Shown: positions 34,969-48,782, numbered from the stretch's first letter. The stretch is 64,000 bases of DNA from Bifidobacterium pullorum subsp. saeculare (GCF_016899725.1 NZ_JACLYU010000001.1:62001-126000), one strand, 5' to 3'. The notes: generated by a model not told the origin, from the letters alone. Numbers and translations are program-made.

Positions 34969-36000
34969 CTACAGCAGCGCGATGAGCTGGTCCACCTCGG
35001 CCTCGGTGGTGGCCCAGCTCGTGCAGATGCGCATCACGGTGTGGGTGTCGTCCGCCTTCTCGGTGAAGCCCAGGCGCACATGGGCCTCCAGACGGTCGAT
35101 GGTCGGCTGGTCGAGCGTGACGAAGATCTGGTTCGTCGGCGTGGCGAACGTCAGCTCGTAGCCCTTGGCCACCAGCGCCTCGCGGATGCGGTCGGCCGCC
35201 ACATTCGCGTTGCGGGCGATGCGCAGGTACAGGCCGTCCGTGAACAGTGTGTCGAATTGCAGGCCGAGCAGCCAGCCCTTGGCCAGCAGTGCGCCGTGCT
35301 GCTTGATCTGCGTGAGGAAATGTCGCGGCGCCCATTCGGGGTTGGAGAAGACGACGGCCTCGCCGAACAGCGCGCCCTGCTTGGTGCCGCCGATGTAGAA
35401 GACGTCCGCGATATGCGCCAGGTCCTCCAGGGTCATGTCGCAGCCGGTCGCGGTGAGCGCATAGCCGAGGCGCGCGCCGTCCACGAACAACGGCATGTGG
35501 TACCGGTGCGCCACGTCGGCGATGGCCTGGAGGCGTTCCTTGGAGTACACGGTGCCGTACTCGGTGGACTGGGAGACGTACACGCAGCCGGGGAACACCA
35601 TATGCTCGAAGTTGCCGTCCGCGTAGAAGTCGCGGCAGAACGCGTCGAGCTCGTCCGGGTCCATGAGCCCGTCGTGGTGGGGCAGCGTAAGCACCTTGTG
35701 GCCGGAGTATTCGATGGCGCCGGCCTCGTGCACGTTCGGATGGCCGGAGGCCACGGCCACGACGCCCGCCCAGGACGGCGTGACCGCGTCGATGACGACC
35801 TGGTTGGTCTGCGTGCCGCCGACGAGGAACCATACCGGCGTGCCGTCCGCCAGGCCGCAGGCCTCGCGGATGCGGGCCTTCGCCCGCTCGCACACCTCGT
35901 CCGAGCCGTAGCCGGGGTAGAGGTCCTCCTGGGTGTCGGCCAGCGCCTTGAGGATGGCCGGATGCGCGGCGCGCGAATAGTCGTTCTCGAAGCTCAGCAT
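34969..36000 (-). CDS. ltaE: Low-specificity threonine aldolase
   Basis: The 343-residue PLP enzyme cleaves threonine or allo-threonine to glycine and acetaldehyde. It begins SFENDYSRAAHPAIL, has the glycine-rich FLVGGTQTN loop, LFVDGARLGYAL with the PLP-binding Asp, and YIGGTKQGALFGE with the Schiff-base lysine. Length is normal. The gene is downstream of tRNA-His on the same strand, separated by a strong terminator. Confidence 0.9.
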   Translation of the reverse strand: MLSFENDYSRAAHPAILKALADTQEDLYPGYGSDEVCERAKARIREACGLADGTPVWFLVGGTQTNQVVIDAVTPSWAGVVAVASGHPNVHEAGAIEYSGHKVLTLPHHDGLMDPDELDAFCRDFYADGNFEHMVFPGCVYVSQSTEYGTVYSKERLQAIADVAHRYHMPLFVDGARLGYALTATGCDMTLEDLAHIADVFYIGGTKQGALFGEAVVFSNPEWAPRHFLTQIKQHGALLAKGWLLGLQFDTLFTDGLYLRIARNANVAADRIREALVAKGYELTFATPTNQIFVTLDQPTIDRLEAHVRLGFTEKADDTHTVMRICTSWATTEAEVDQLIALL

Positions 36001-36036
36001 GGCGTGCTCTCCTTACCGTGGGGTTGTGCGGATAAC

Positions 36037-36061
36037 AAAAAAGCCCTCCGAGGAGGGCTTT
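36037..36061 (-). terminator. Intrinsic terminator after tRNA-His
   Basis: On the minus strand AAAGCCCTCC and GGAGGGCTTT form a 10-bp stem with a short loop, followed by a run of T. It lies directly after the tRNA. Confidence 0.85.
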
Positions 36062-36063
36062 CG

Positions 36064-36140
36064 TGGGGTGGATAACGCGGCTCGAACGCGCGACCTTCTG
36101 AACCACAATCAGATGCTCTACCAACTGAGCTATATCCACC
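36064..36140 (-). tRNA. tRNA-His (GTG)
   Basis: The minus strand folds into a full cloverleaf: acceptor GTGGATA with TATCCAC, D-arm TAGCTCAGTTGGTAGAGCA, anticodon stem TCTGA with TCAGA around loop TTGTGGT (anticodon GTG), and T-arm GCGCGTTCGAGCCGCG. The histidine-specific extra G at position -1 (36140) faces C73, and CCA is encoded. A perfect TATAAT (36184-36189) lies upstream on the same strand. Confidence 0.95.
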
Positions 36141-36183
36141 ATGTGGCTTCGAATCCGACGGGCGGATTCGCGCAACGAAGGAT

Positions 36184-36189
36184 GATTAT
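36184..36189 (-). promoter_or_regulatory. -10 element of tRNA-His
   Basis: TATAAT on the minus strand lies 44 bases before the tRNA 5' end. The -35 (about TTCGCG, 18 bases upstream) is weak. Confidence 0.6.
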
Positions 36190-36368
36190 ACACGATTCGT
36201 CCGATTGCGCGAACCGACGGGGGTGCCCGGGCGTGTCGCGGATGGGCGGGGGTCGACGATCCGCATTACGGGCGTGCGTCCACAATGTGAATCGATGATG
36301 GAGGGGGGCGCGGCCGCCGGCCTAGCGTCGGTGCCAACCGCAAGACATACGAGAGAGGAGCGGCTGAC

Positions 36369-37421
36369 ATGCAGAAGGTGAAGGCCTTCGGCGACTGGCT
36401 CACCAAGTGGTTCACGCTTATCGTGATCGTGTGGGCCGTCTTCAACTATTTCGTGCCCCAGACAAGCCTGTGGGGCAAAAGCTGCACCGGGTATTTCCTG
36501 GGCATCGTGCTGTTCGGCATGGGTCTGACCCTGTCCCTGGATGACTTCCGGCGCATCCTGACCCAGCCGCTGATGGTCATCGTCGGCACGGTGGCCCACT
36601 TCGTCATCATGCCGTTGGTCGCCGTGCTGCTGTGCTGGATCTTCCGCCTGGACGGCCCGCTGGCCGTGGGCGTGATCCTGGTGGGCTGCTGCCCGTCCGG
36701 CACCTCCTCCAACGTGATGAGCTACCTGTCGCGCGGCGACGTGGCGCTCGACGTGTCGATCGGCATCCTCTCCACGCTGTGCGCGCCGTTCATGATTCCG
36801 CTGCTCATGCAGCTGCTGGCATCCCAGTACGTGGACGTGCCGGCGGGGTCGCTGTTCCTCAACGCGGTGAAGGTGGTGCTGCTGCCGGTCGGCCTGGGCT
36901 TGGTCTGCCACATGATCTTCGGCAAGAACATCGAGAAGGTGACCGTGGCGCTGCCCATCGTCTCCCAGGTGGCCATCCTGCTCATCATCGGCGTGGTGGT
37001 GGCGGCCAACGGCCCCAAGCTGTTCGTGGCCTCCTCGCTGGTGGCGGTGCCGGTGGTCATGCTGCACAACCTGTGCGGCTACGGCCTGGGCTTCGGCTTC
37101 TCGCGCCTCATGTACAAGGTGTATCCGAAGGGCTTCCGCTACGCGCAGCAGAAGGCCATCACCTTCGAGGTGGGCATGCAGGACTCCGCGCTCGGCGCCA
37201 CGCTGGCGCTGAGCTCCTTCGCCTCCAATCCGCTGGCGGCGGTGCCCTCCACGTTCTTCTCGGTGTGGCACAACATCTCCGGCTCCATCCTGTCGAGCTG
37301 GTGGCGCAACCATGACGACCGGCACGCGATCCACTGGGATTCCGACAACGGCGAGAAAGGCTCGGCCGCCGCGCAGCCCGGAGCCCCGGCGAAGGCGCAC
37401 GCCTCGGATCTGGCCGCCTGA
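36369..37421 (+). CDS. BASS-family bile acid:sodium symporter-like transporter
   Basis: The 350-residue membrane protein has about nine or ten helices. Two segments are typical of the family: FGMGLTLSLDDFRRIL and VGCCPSGTSSNVMSYLSRGD, the crossover substrate region, with FEVGMQDSALGATLAL in the second half. BASS proteins import bile acids, pantoate or other organic anions with sodium. A bile-acid role would suit a gut organism, but the sequence alone does not show it. The Ala- and Lys-rich C-terminal tail is cytoplasmic. GAGGAG lies 8 bases before the ATG. Confidence 0.85.
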   Translation: MQKVKAFGDWLTKWFTLIVIVWAVFNYFVPQTSLWGKSCTGYFLGIVLFGMGLTLSLDDFRRILTQPLMVIVGTVAHFVIMPLVAVLLCWIFRLDGPLAVGVILVGCCPSGTSSNVMSYLSRGDVALDVSIGILSTLCAPFMIPLLMQLLASQYVDVPAGSLFLNAVKVVLLPVGLGLVCHMIFGKNIEKVTVALPIVSQVAILLIIGVVVAANGPKLFVASSLVAVPVVMLHNLCGYGLGFGFSRLMYKVYPKGFRYAQQKAITFEVGMQDSALGATLALSSFASNPLAAVPSTFFSVWHNISGSILSSWWRNHDDRHAIHWDSDNGEKGSAAAQPGAPAKAHASDLAA

Positions 37422-37452
37422 CCGCCTGGCCTGCCCGGCCGGTCCGTTCTCC

Positions 37453-37483
37453 GGCCCCCGCGCGCATATGCCGCGCGGGGGCC
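37453..37483 (+). terminator. Hairpin terminator after BASS transporter
   Basis: A perfect 12-bp stem (37453-37464 and 37472-37483) with loop CATATGC follows the stop codon by 31 bases. No T tract. The following 37484-37627 stretch holds no gene that I recognise. Confidence 0.65.
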
Positions 37484-37627
37484 GCTCCATGTGGAGGCGG
37501 AGGAGGCGGGATGCGCGTTTGCCTGCCCTGGAGCGGAGAGAATGTTCGATAGTGTGCGTTTAGGATGATATGGCTGTAAGGCTTGGAATCATTGGGGTCT
37601 GACGGCATGGCAGGCATGTCGGAAGGG

Positions 37628-37656
37628 TTGACGGATGTGCGGTTGTCAGGTACACT
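37628..37656 (+). promoter_or_regulatory. Promoter of candidate non-coding RNA
   Basis: TTGACG (37628-37633), a 17-base spacer and TACACT (37651-37656) form one of the best sigma-70-type promoters in the window. No start codon with a ribosome site follows. It predicts a transcript start near 37663. Confidence 0.65.
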
Positions 37657-37662
37657 GAAAGC

Positions 37663-38026
37663 GAAGGCCGGAGTTGTGACCGGCCGGATCAGCCGGCAGG
37701 TTGCAACGGGGCGCCGCCGCCGCAAGGCGCAGGCGCAACGCCTTCGAAGTCGGCCGTAAGGCCGGTATAACTGAAGATCGATAACTGAAGATTGACATAG
37801 TGGTTATGGCGATTCGAACAGCGGTGGCGAGGATGTACGGCGCAGGCGCCGGGCCGCCGCGGGTCCGCCGGGGCGGCGGGCTGAACACCAACCGAGGTAC
37901 GAGCGAAGGAAAGGCAACGAAAGAGCCACGCGAGGCGGCGTGGCACAGGGGATAACTGAAGACGGACCATCACCTCCTTCCCCCGCGATGGCCCCGGGAC
38001 CTTCCCATCGGGTCCCGGGGCCATCG
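37663..38026 (+). ncRNA. Candidate structured small RNA with triple repeat and anti-SD segment
   Basis: No plausible ORF fills this roughly 360-nt segment, which has its own promoter and a 16-bp terminator stem. Stems include GGCCGG with CCGGCC (37666-37685) and CGGCC closing a GTAA tetraloop with GGCCG. ATAACTGAAGA occurs three times, at 37767, 37781 and 37952. Just before the terminator, ATCACCTCCTT (37969-37979) is identical to the conserved 3' end of bacterial 16S rRNA, the anti-Shine-Dalgarno region. It does not show conserved cores of RNase P RNA, tmRNA or SRP RNA. A regulatory RNA that binds ribosome sites is the inference. Confidence 0.45.
37986..38026 (+). terminator. Terminator of candidate ncRNA
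   Basis: A perfect 16-bp stem (37986-38001 and 38011-38026) with a 9-nt loop separates the candidate RNA from the rpsL promoter. Confidence 0.75.
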
Positions 38027-38090
38027 TCTGTCCGGGCATGCGCGCCGCGGCTCGGCGTGGCGTGGCGGCGCGGAATGTCCGGCGTCCGCG

Positions 38091-38096
38091 TACAAT
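38091..38096 (+). promoter_or_regulatory. -10 element of the str operon (rpsL)
   Basis: TACAAT lies about 247 bases before the rpsL start, giving a long leader. The leader has a CGGGATATCCCG palindrome and no gene that I accept; it could hold ribosomal autoregulation, but no known fold was identified. Confidence 0.5.
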
Positions 38097-38342
38097 GATT
38101 CCTCGTGTGTGCCGATGGCAGACCTTATGTGACAGGACTGCGCGTCGGGATATCCCGCGAATCGACCGGATCGCGCGCAGCAATGCGGCGGCGAGAGAGG
38201 AGCGGGCCATCGGGCCGGTGGACTGTGGCTGACTTTCCGATTCAGGGGAACCGTATGGCACCCCGGAAGGCAACGGGGGAGTGCGGCTGCGGCGCGGCGG
38301 CCCCACAGGTAATGAGAACACCACTGAATCGGAGAATTCAAG

Positions 38343-38714
38343 TTGCCTACCATTGAACAGCTCGTCCGCAAGGGACGCCAGGCTAAGCCGAAGAAGTCCA
38401 AGACTTTGGCTCTCAAGGGCAGCCCGCTGCGCCGCGGCGTGTGCACCCGTGTCTACACCACCACCCCGAAGAAGCCGAACTCGGCGCTGCGTAAGGTCGC
38501 CCGTGTCCGCCTGTCCTCCGGCATCGAAGTCACCGCCTACATCCCGGGCGAGGGCCACAACCTGCAGGAGCACTCCATCGTGCTCGTGCGCGGCGGCCGT
38601 GTGAAGGACCTGCCGGGCGTGCGCTACCACATCGTGCGTGGCGCGCTCGATACCCAGGGTGTCAAGGACCGCAAGCAGGGTCGTTCCCTGTACGGAGCAA
38701 AGAAGGCGAAGTAA
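38343..38714 (+). CDS. rpsL: 30S ribosomal protein S12
   Basis: The 123-residue decoding-centre protein starts at TTG, with GGAGA 7 bases upstream. It contains the universally conserved [20 protein letters not shown] and [18 protein letters not shown], including the lysines at which streptomycin resistance arises. It leads the str operon with rpsG 5 bases downstream. Confidence 0.98.
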   Translation: MPTIEQLVRKGRQAKPKKSKTLALKGSPLRRGVCTRVYTTTPKKPNSALRKVARVRLSSGIEVTAYIPGEGHNLQEHSIVLVRGGRVKDLPGVRYHIVRGALDTQGVKDRKQGRSLYGAKKAK

Positions 38715-38719
38715 GAACT

Positions 38720-39190
<471 letters not shown>

Positions 39191-39235
39191 TCCCCGGCAT
39201 CAATTCCACTCGAAATCGAGAGATAGGGAACAACA

Positions 39236-41362
39236 ATGGCTGAAAAGGTGCTCAAGGACCTTCATCACGTCCGCAACATCGGCATCATGGCCCACATCGA
39301 CGCCGGCAAGACCACCACCACCGAACGCATCCTCTACTATACCGGCAAGAGCTACAAGATCGGCGAGGTGCACGACGGCGCGGCCACCATGGACTTCATG
39401 GAGCAGGAGCAGGAGCGCGGCATCACGATCCAGTCCGCCGCCACCACCTGCTTCTGGAACCGCCAGACGCACGACACCGAGGACAAGTTCCAGATCAACA
39501 TCATCGATACCCCCGGCCACGTGGACTTCACGGCCGAGGTGGAGCGCTCCCTGCGCGTGCTCGATGGCGCCGTCGCCGTCTTCGACGGCAAGGAAGGCGT
39601 GGAGCCGCAGTCCGAGACCGTGTGGCGCCAGGCTGACAAGTACGGCGTGCCGCGCATCTGCTTCGTCAACAAGATGGACAAGCTGGGCGCGAACTTCTTC
39701 TACTCCGTCGACACCATCAAGGAGAAGCTGGGCGCCAAGCCGCTCGTCATGCAGATCCCGATGGGCGCGGAGAACGACTTCCACGGCGTCATCGACCTCG
39801 TGGAGATGAAGGCCTACGACTGGAACACCGGCGACGAGCTCGGCGCCCACTACAACATCGAGGACATCCCCGAGGAGTACCGGGAGAAGGCCGAGCAGTA
39901 CCACGAGCAGCTCGTCGAGGCCGCCGCCGAGGCGAACGACGACCTCATGAACAAGTTCTTCGAGGAGGGCGACCTCACGAAGGAGGAGATGCGCGCCGGC
40001 ATCCGCCAGCTCACCATCGCCAAGGAGGCCTTCCCGGTCTTCTGCGGCTCCGCCTTCAAGGACAAGGGCGTGCAGCCCATGCTCGACGCGGTCATCGACT
40101 ACCTGCCGAGCCCCGAGGACGTGCCGGCCATCAAGGGCTACGACCCGAAGGACGAGTCCATCGAGATCGACCGCAAGCCGACCCGCGAGGATCCGTTCTC
40201 CGCGCTCGTCTTCAAGATCTCCACGCACCCGTTCTACGGCAAGCTCGTGTTCGTGCGCATCTACTCCGGCGCGGTCAAGCCCGGCGACACCGTGCTCGAC
40301 TCCACCCGTGAGAAGAAGGAGCGCATCGGCAAGATCTTCCAGATGCACGCCGACAAGGAGAACCCGGTGGAGGAGGCCGACGCCGGCAACATCTACACCT
40401 TCGTGGGCCTGAAGAACGTGACCACCGGCGACACCCTGTGCGCCGCGGACGCGCCGATCACCCTCGACTCCATGACCTTCCCGGATCCGGTGATCCAGGT
40501 GGCCGTCGAGCCGAAGACCAAGGCCGACCAGGAGAAGATGGGCATCGCCCTCGCCAAGCTCTCCGAGGAGGATCCGACCTTCCAGGTCACCACCGACGAG
40601 GAGTCCGGCCAGACGCTGATCGCCGGCATGGGCGAGCTCCAGCTCGACATCATCGTCGACCGCATGCGCCGCGAGTTCAAGGTGGAGTGCAACCAGGGCA
40701 AGCCGCAGGTCTCCTACCGCGAGACCATCCGCAAAGCCGTCATGGACCAGGGCTACACGCACAAGAAGCAGACCGGTGGTTCCGGCCAGTTCGCGAAGGT
40801 CCTGATGAACTTCGAGCCGCTCGACACCACCGAGGGCAAGACCTTCGAGTTCGAGAACGCCGTCACCGGCGGCCACATCTCCCAGGAGTTCATCCCCGCC
40901 ATCGAGGCGGGCGTCAAGGAGGCCATGGAGTCCGGCATCCTCGCCGGCTTCCCGGTCGTAGGCGTCAAGGCCACCGTCACCGACGGCCAGATGCACCCGG
41001 TCGACTCCTCCGAGATGGCCTTCAAGATCGCGGGCTCCATGTGCTTCAAGGAGGCCGCGCCGAAGGCCAAGCCCGTCATCCTCGAGCCGATCATGAAGGT
41101 CGAGGTCCGTACTCCCGAGGAGTACATGGGCGAAGTCATCGGCGACCTCAACCAGCGCCGTGGCAACATCACCTCCATGACCGACGGCATGGGCGTCAAG
41201 GTCATCGACGCGAAGGTCCCGCTGTCTGAGATGTTCGGCTACATCGGCGACCTGCGCTCCAAGACCCAGGGCCGCGCCATGTTCACCATGGAGATGGATT
41301 CCTACGACGAGGTCCCGAAGTCGATCGCCGACGAGATCATCAAGGGCGCCCGCGGCGAGTGA
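39236..41362 (+). CDS. fusA: Elongation factor G
   Basis: The 708-residue translocation GTPase has the G1 motif [16 protein letters not shown]3 DTPGHVDF, and NKMDKLG. Domains II to V follow, with the domain IV tip near GGSGQFAKV and the C-terminal [17 protein letters not shown] Shine-Dalgarno-like purine stretch precedes the ATG. It ends the first part of the str operon. Confidence 0.98.
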   Translation: MAEKVLKDLHHVRNIGIMAHIDAGKTTTTERILYYTGKSYKIGEVHDGAATMDFMEQEQERGITIQSAATTCFWNRQTHDTEDKFQINIIDTPGHVDFTAEVERSLRVLDGAVAVFDGKEGVEPQSETVWRQADKYGVPRICFVNKMDKLGANFFYSVDTIKEKLGAKPLVMQIPMGAENDFHGVIDLVEMKAYDWNTGDELGAHYNIEDIPEEYREKAEQYHEQLVEAAAEANDDLMNKFFEEGDLTKEEMRAGIRQLTIAKEAFPVFCGSAFKDKGVQPMLDAVIDYLPSPEDVPAIKGYDPKDESIEIDRKPTREDPFSALVFKISTHPFYGKLVFVRIYSGAVKPGDTVLDSTREKKERIGKIFQMHADKENPVEEADAGNIYTFVGLKNVTTGDTLCAADAPITLDSMTFPDPVIQVAVEPKTKADQEKMGIALAKLSEEDPTFQVTTDEESGQTLIAGMGELQLDIIVDRMRREFKVECNQGKPQVSYRETIRKAVMDQGYTHKKQTGGSGQFAKVLMNFEPLDTTEGKTFEFENAVTGGHISQEFIPAIEAGVKEAMESGILAGFPVVGVKATVTDGQMHPVDSSEMAFKIAGSMCFKEAAPKAKPVILEPIMKVEVRTPEEYMGEVIGDLNQRRGNITSMTDGMGVKVIDAKVPLSEMFGYIGDLRSKTQGRAMFTMEMDSYDEVPKSIADEIIKGARGE

Positions 41363-41399
41363 CACACACGTCGCCCCATCGGTGGCGGTAATCCCCGGT

Positions 41400-41423
41400 C
41401 AGCGGTATTATGATGTACCGCTG
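41400..41423 (+). promoter_or_regulatory. tuf promoter region with hairpin-embedded -10
   Basis: An 8-bp inverted repeat (CAGCGGTA and TACCGCTG) encloses the loop TTATGATG, so the overlapping -10 candidates TATTAT and TATGAT fall inside it. Downstream, CTGGGTT (from 41425) and AACCCAG (from 41452) form a further inverted repeat in the leader. Together they suggest a separate tuf transcript. Confidence 0.45.
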
Positions 41424-41496
41424 ACTGGGTTCTGGCACCGATGTGGCACGCAACCCAGAAACCCAGTAACCCTACGAACGTCCAGGAGGACAATCA

Positions 41497-42696
41497 ATGG
41501 CAAAGGAAAAGTACGAGCGCACTAAGCCGCACGTCAACATCGGCACCATCGGCCACGTCGATCACGGCAAGACCACCCTGACCGCGGCCATCTCCAAGGT
41601 GCTGCACGACGAGTACCCGGATGTCAACCCGGAGTATGACTTCAACCAGATCGACGCCGCTCCGGAGGAGCAGCAGCGCGGCATCACCATCAACATCGCG
41701 CACATCGAGTACCAGACCGCGAAGCGCCACTACGCCCACGTGGACTGCCCGGGCCACGCCGACTTCGTGAAGAACATGATCACCGGCGCCGCCCAGATGG
41801 ATGGCGCCATCCTCGTGGTCGCTGCCACCGACGGCCCGATGGCCCAGACCCGCGAGCACGTGCTGCTCGCCCGTCAGGTCGGCGTGCCGAAGATCCTGGT
41901 CGCCCTGAACAAGTGCGACATGGTCGACGACGAGGAGCTCATCGAGCTCGTCGAGGAAGAGGTCCGCGACCTGCTCGACGAGAACGGCTTCGACCGTGAC
42001 TGCCCGGTCATCCACGTGTCCGCCTACGGCGCGCTGCACGACGATGCCCCGAACCACGAGCACTGGGTCGAGCAGGTCAAGAAGCTCATGGACGCCGTCG
42101 ACGAGTACATCCCGACCCCGGTCCACGACCTCGACAAGCCGTTCCTGATGCCGATCGAGGACGTGTTCACCATCTCCGGCCGTGGCACCGTGGTGACCGG
42201 CCGTGTGGAGCGCGGCAAGCTCGCCGTCAACTCCCCGGTCGAGATTGTCGGCATCCGTCCGACCCAGAACACCACCGTCACCTCCATCGAGACCTTCCAC
42301 AAGCAGATGGACGAGTGCGAGGCCGGCGACAACACCGGTCTGCTGCTGCGCGGCATCAACCGCACGGACGTCGAGCGTGGCCAGGTCCTGGCTGCTCCGG
42401 GCTCCGTGACCCCGCACACCAAGTTCGAGGGCGAGGTCTACGTCCTGACCAAGGACGAGGGCGGCCGTCACTCGCCGTTCTTCTCCAACTACCGTCCGCA
42501 GTTCTACTTCCGCACGACCGACGTCACCGGCGTCATCGAGCTGCCGGAGGGCGTCGAGATGGTGCAGCCTGGCGATCACGCCACCTTCACCGTCGAGCTG
42601 ATCCAGCCCATCGCCATGGAGGAGGGCCTGACCTTCGCCGTGCGTGAGGGTGGCCACACCGTCGGCTCCGGCCGTGTGACCAAGATCCTCGCCTGA
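41497..42696 (+). CDS. tuf: Elongation factor Tu
   Basis: The 399-residue GTPase delivers aminoacyl-tRNA to the ribosome. G1 [11 protein letters not shown]3 DCPGHADF and NKCDMVDD are present, and domains II and III are complete to [15 protein letters not shown] lies 6 bases before the ATG. It has the highest codon bias in the window, as expected. Confidence 0.98.
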   Translation: MAKEKYERTKPHVNIGTIGHVDHGKTTLTAAISKVLHDEYPDVNPEYDFNQIDAAPEEQQRGITINIAHIEYQTAKRHYAHVDCPGHADFVKNMITGAAQMDGAILVVAATDGPMAQTREHVLLARQVGVPKILVALNKCDMVDDEELIELVEEEVRDLLDENGFDRDCPVIHVSAYGALHDDAPNHEHWVEQVKKLMDAVDEYIPTPVHDLDKPFLMPIEDVFTISGRGTVVTGRVERGKLAVNSPVEIVGIRPTQNTTVTSIETFHKQMDECEAGDNTGLLLRGINRTDVERGQVLAAPGSVTPHTKFEGEVYVLTKDEGGRHSPFFSNYRPQFYFRTTDVTGVIELPEGVEMVQPGDHATFTVELIQPIAMEEGLTFAVREGGHTVGSGRVTKILA

Positions 42697-42742
42697 TTCA
42701 TGTGAATCGCGCGAGCGTCATGGACGCCTGAGAACGCGTGGA

Positions 42743-42776
42743 GGAACCCCCGGGACCCCAAGGTCCCGGGGGTTCC
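42743..42776 (+). terminator. Terminator after tuf
   Basis: A perfect 15-bp stem (42743-42757 and 42762-42776) with loop CCAA follows tuf by 46 bases. Confidence 0.8.
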
Positions 42777-42819
42777 CGCATATTCAGGGGCGTGCGCCCC
42801 GTTCTTCCACGGGTGGTGG

Positions 42820-42825
42820 CATAAT
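42820..42825 (+). promoter_or_regulatory. -10 element of efp
   Basis: CATAAT lies 55 bases before the efp GTG, just past the tuf terminator. The -35 is not clear. Confidence 0.4.
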
Positions 42826-42880
42826 GACCAAGGCAATTTTTAGGGGTTGCCTCCACACTTTCGAGAAATAGGTGAGTAAC

Positions 42881-43444
42881 GTGGCACAGACTACCAACGA
42901 CATCAAGAACGGGTCCGTCCTGAACCTGGACGGCCAGCTGTGGACCGTCCTGAAGTTCCAGCACGTCAAGCCCGGCAAGGGCCCGGCCTTCGTGCGCACC
43001 ACCATCAAGAACGTCCTCTCCGGCAAGATCGTGGATAAGACCTTCAACGCCGGCATGAAGGTCGATTTCGAAACCGTCGACAACCGCACCCTCCAGTACT
43101 CCTACGAGGACGGCGACAACTTCGTGTTCATGGACATGGAGACTTACGACCAGATCTTCATCCCCAAGGAGCTCGTGGGCGACAAGGCCAAGTTCCTGCT
43201 CGAGGGCACCGACTGCGTCGTCTCCTTCCATGACGGCACCCCGCTGAACGTCGACCTGCCGGGCTCCATCGTGCTGACCGTCACCCACACCGAGCCGGGC
43301 CTGCAGGGCAACCGTTCCAACGCCGGCACCAAGCCGGCCACCGTCGAGACCGGCGCCGAGATCCAGGTCCCGCTGTTCATCAACGAGGGCGACCGCGTCA
43401 AGGTGAACACCGAGGACGGCTCCTACACCGGCCGCGAGAACTGA
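42881..43444 (+). CDS. efp: Elongation factor P
   Basis: The 187-residue tRNA-mimic protein relieves ribosome stalling at polyproline. It starts at GTG ([16 protein letters not shown]), with AGGTGA 5 bases upstream; the GTG at 42872 is an alternative but overlaps the ribosome site. The loop [11 protein letters not shown] carries the tip lysine of the actinobacterial PGKG type. The OB-fold domains II and III end with [10 protein letters not shown], matching bifidobacterial EF-P closely. Confidence 0.96.
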   Translation: MAQTTNDIKNGSVLNLDGQLWTVLKFQHVKPGKGPAFVRTTIKNVLSGKIVDKTFNAGMKVDFETVDNRTLQYSYEDGDNFVFMDMETYDQIFIPKELVGDKAKFLLEGTDCVVSFHDGTPLNVDLPGSIVLTVTHTEPGLQGNRSNAGTKPATVETGAEIQVPLFINEGDRVKVNTEDGSYTGREN

Positions 43445-43448
43445 CGCT

Positions 43449-43498
43449 GCGGGGGCATGCCCCGCAAGCCTGGCCCGGGGCCACGCCCCGGGCCAGGC
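43449..43498 (+). terminator. Tandem hairpins between efp and nusB
   Basis: Two hairpins stand in a row: GCGGGG with CCCCGC (43449-43465) and a perfect 14-bp stem (43468-43481 and 43485-43498) with a 3-nt loop. They probably attenuate or end the efp transcript, with some read-through to nusB possible. Confidence 0.6.
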
Positions 43499-43537
43499 GC
43501 CATCGACGGACAAGACTGGAAGGACGGATACGCTCCC

Positions 43538-44005
43538 ATGGCACGTTCCACCGCCCGCAAGCGGGCTCTGAACACCCTGTATGAGGCGGACGAGAAGGGC
43601 CAGGACATCTTCTCCCTGCTCGACGAGCGCATCGCGCACCCCGGCGCGCAGACGCCGCTGCCCGACTACGCCATCGAGATTGTGCGCGGCGTGGCCGACC
43701 ATCTCGGCCAGATTGACCGCACGCTCGACGCGCACTCCACCAGCTGGAAGGTGCGCCGCATGGCGGTCGTGGACCGCAACATCCTGCGCATGGCGACGTG
43801 GGAGATCCTGTTCAACGCCGACGTACCGGACCGGGTGGCGATCGACGAGGCGCTGTCGCTGGCCAAGATGCTCAGCGACGAAGGCTCCCCGTCCTTCATC
43901 CACGGCCTGCTCTCCGCCGTCTGCGAGGGCAAGGGCAGCGCCGATTCCTCCGGCGACCTGTCCGCCGCCGATCCGTCCGACGCCGATCCGCAGTCGGACG
44001 AATGA
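43538..44005 (+). CDS. nusB: Transcription antitermination factor NusB
   Basis: The 155-residue RNA-binding protein joins NusE (S10) on boxA in rRNA antitermination. ARSTARKRALNTLYEADEKG opens the NusB fold and the RNILRMATWEIL and VAIDEALSLAKMLSDEGSPS segments complete it. The C-terminal tail (after VCEGKG) is acidic and Ser/Asp-rich. The ATG at 43538 is preferred over the upstream 43457, which lies in the terminator stem. Confidence 0.93.
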   Translation: MARSTARKRALNTLYEADEKGQDIFSLLDERIAHPGAQTPLPDYAIEIVRGVADHLGQIDRTLDAHSTSWKVRRMAVVDRNILRMATWEILFNADVPDRVAIDEALSLAKMLSDEGSPSFIHGLLSAVCEGKGSADSSGDLSAADPSDADPQSDE

Positions 44006-44016
44006 TCCATTCCTTG

Positions 44017-44042
44017 GCCTCCCCGTCCCGGGGAGGCTTTTT
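44017..44042 (+). terminator. Intrinsic terminator after nusB
   Basis: GCCTCCCCG and CGGGGAGGC form a perfect 9-bp stem with loop TCC, followed by five T. It is one of the few classical Rho-independent terminators here. Confidence 0.88.
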
Positions 44043-44166
44043 CATGCCGCTCACGCGCCAGCGGAAGCCACGTCCGCCGGCGCCGCCGGGCGGCGCCCCA
44101 GCGGGCCGAACGGCCCATGATGCTAGTGTTGATACGAATACCCGAAAGAGACCAAGGGGGTAATTG

Positions 44167-45366
44167 GTGAGCGACAATCCGACCTATGGCAAGGACGATG
44201 CCGTTCTCGTGCTCGAAGACGGCCAGGTGTATGTGGGCGAGCCCTATGGCGCGAGGGGCCGCACCACCGGCGAGATAGTCTTCGCCACCGGCATGACCGG
44301 CTACCAGGAGACGCTCACCGACCCCAGCTACGACCGTCAGATCGTCGTGCAGACCTTCCCGCACATCGGCGACACCGGCGTCAACCACGAGGACCCCGAG
44401 TCCTCCCGTATCTGGGTGGCCGGCTACATCGTGCGCGAACCCAGCCCGAACGTGTCCAACTGGCGCGCCGACGGCAGCCTCGACGACGACCTCGTCCGGG
44501 AGGGCATCGTCGGCATGGCCCGCATCGACACCCGCAAGCTGGTGCGCCACCTGCGCTCGGCCGGCGTGATGCGCGCCGGCATCTTCTCCGGCGACTCGCT
44601 CATTGACCCCGCCACCGGCTACGTGCGCACCGTCGCCCAGCTCATGGAGGACGTCAAGGCCACCCCGCAGATGGCCGGCATGTCCCTGTACGACGAGGTC
44701 TCCACGAAGCAAGCCTATGTGGTCGAGCCCTGCGGCGAGTACGAGGGCCAGGAGCCGCTGTACACCGTGGCCGCCGTCGATCTGGGCATCAAGGGCATGA
44801 CCCCGCACCGCATGGCCGAGCGCGGCTGCCGCGTGCATGTGGTGCCCTCCACGATCAGCTTCGACGAGCTCAAGGCCATCGACCCGGACGGCGTGTTCTT
44901 CTCCAACGGCCCGGGCGACCCGGAGCAGGCCGGCCCCGAGGTGGAGCTGCTGCGCCAGGTGCTCGACGCCGGCTACCCGTTCTTCGGCATCTGCTTCGGC
45001 AACCAGCTGCTCGGCCGCGCGCTCGGCTTCGGCACCTACAAGCTCAAGTTCGGCCACCGCGGCATCAACCAGCCGGTCAAGGACCTGACCACCGGCAAGG
45101 TGGAGATCACCGCCCACAACCATGGCTTCGCGGTGGATGCGCCGGTCGGCGACCCGGTGCCCGCGCCCTACGGCAACGGCCGCTACGGCAAGGTGTTCGT
45201 CAGCCACATCGACCTCAACGACGACGTGGTCGAGGGCCTGCAGTGCGTGGACATCCCCGCGTTCTCCGTCCAGTACCACCCGGAGGCCGCCGCCGGTCCG
45301 CACGACGCGGCCTATCTGTTCGACCGTTTCTGCGACCTCATGAAGAGCAACAAGGAAGGTAAGTGA
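44167..45366 (+). CDS. carA: Carbamoyl-phosphate synthase small subunit
   Basis: The 399-residue glutaminase subunit supplies ammonia for carbamoyl phosphate. The N-terminal CarA domain has [17 protein letters not shown], and the class I amidotransferase has nucleophile C276 in [12 protein letters not shown], with HGFAVD and YHPEAAAGP holding the rest of the catalytic site. The GTG at 44167 is chosen because AAGGGGG lies 6 bases upstream. It precedes carB by one base. Confidence 0.96.
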   Translation: MSDNPTYGKDDAVLVLEDGQVYVGEPYGARGRTTGEIVFATGMTGYQETLTDPSYDRQIVVQTFPHIGDTGVNHEDPESSRIWVAGYIVREPSPNVSNWRADGSLDDDLVREGIVGMARIDTRKLVRHLRSAGVMRAGIFSGDSLIDPATGYVRTVAQLMEDVKATPQMAGMSLYDEVSTKQAYVVEPCGEYEGQEPLYTVAAVDLGIKGMTPHRMAERGCRVHVVPSTISFDELKAIDPDGVFFSNGPGDPEQAGPEVELLRQVLDAGYPFFGICFGNQLLGRALGFGTYKLKFGHRGINQPVKDLTTGKVEITAHNHGFAVDAPVGDPVPAPYGNGRYGKVFVSHIDLNDDVVEGLQCVDIPAFSVQYHPEAAAGPHDAAYLFDRFCDLMKSNKEGK

Positions 45367-45367
45367 T

Positions 45368-48757
<3,390 letters not shown>

Positions 48758-48782
48758 GGCCGGGCGACTAGGATGACGACGG

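Noticed and set aside
37663-38026. RNase P RNA, tmRNA or SRP RNA at the candidate ncRNA locus
   Set aside because: None of their conserved cores (for example GAGGAAAGTC of RNase P or the tmRNA tRNA-like ends) is present.
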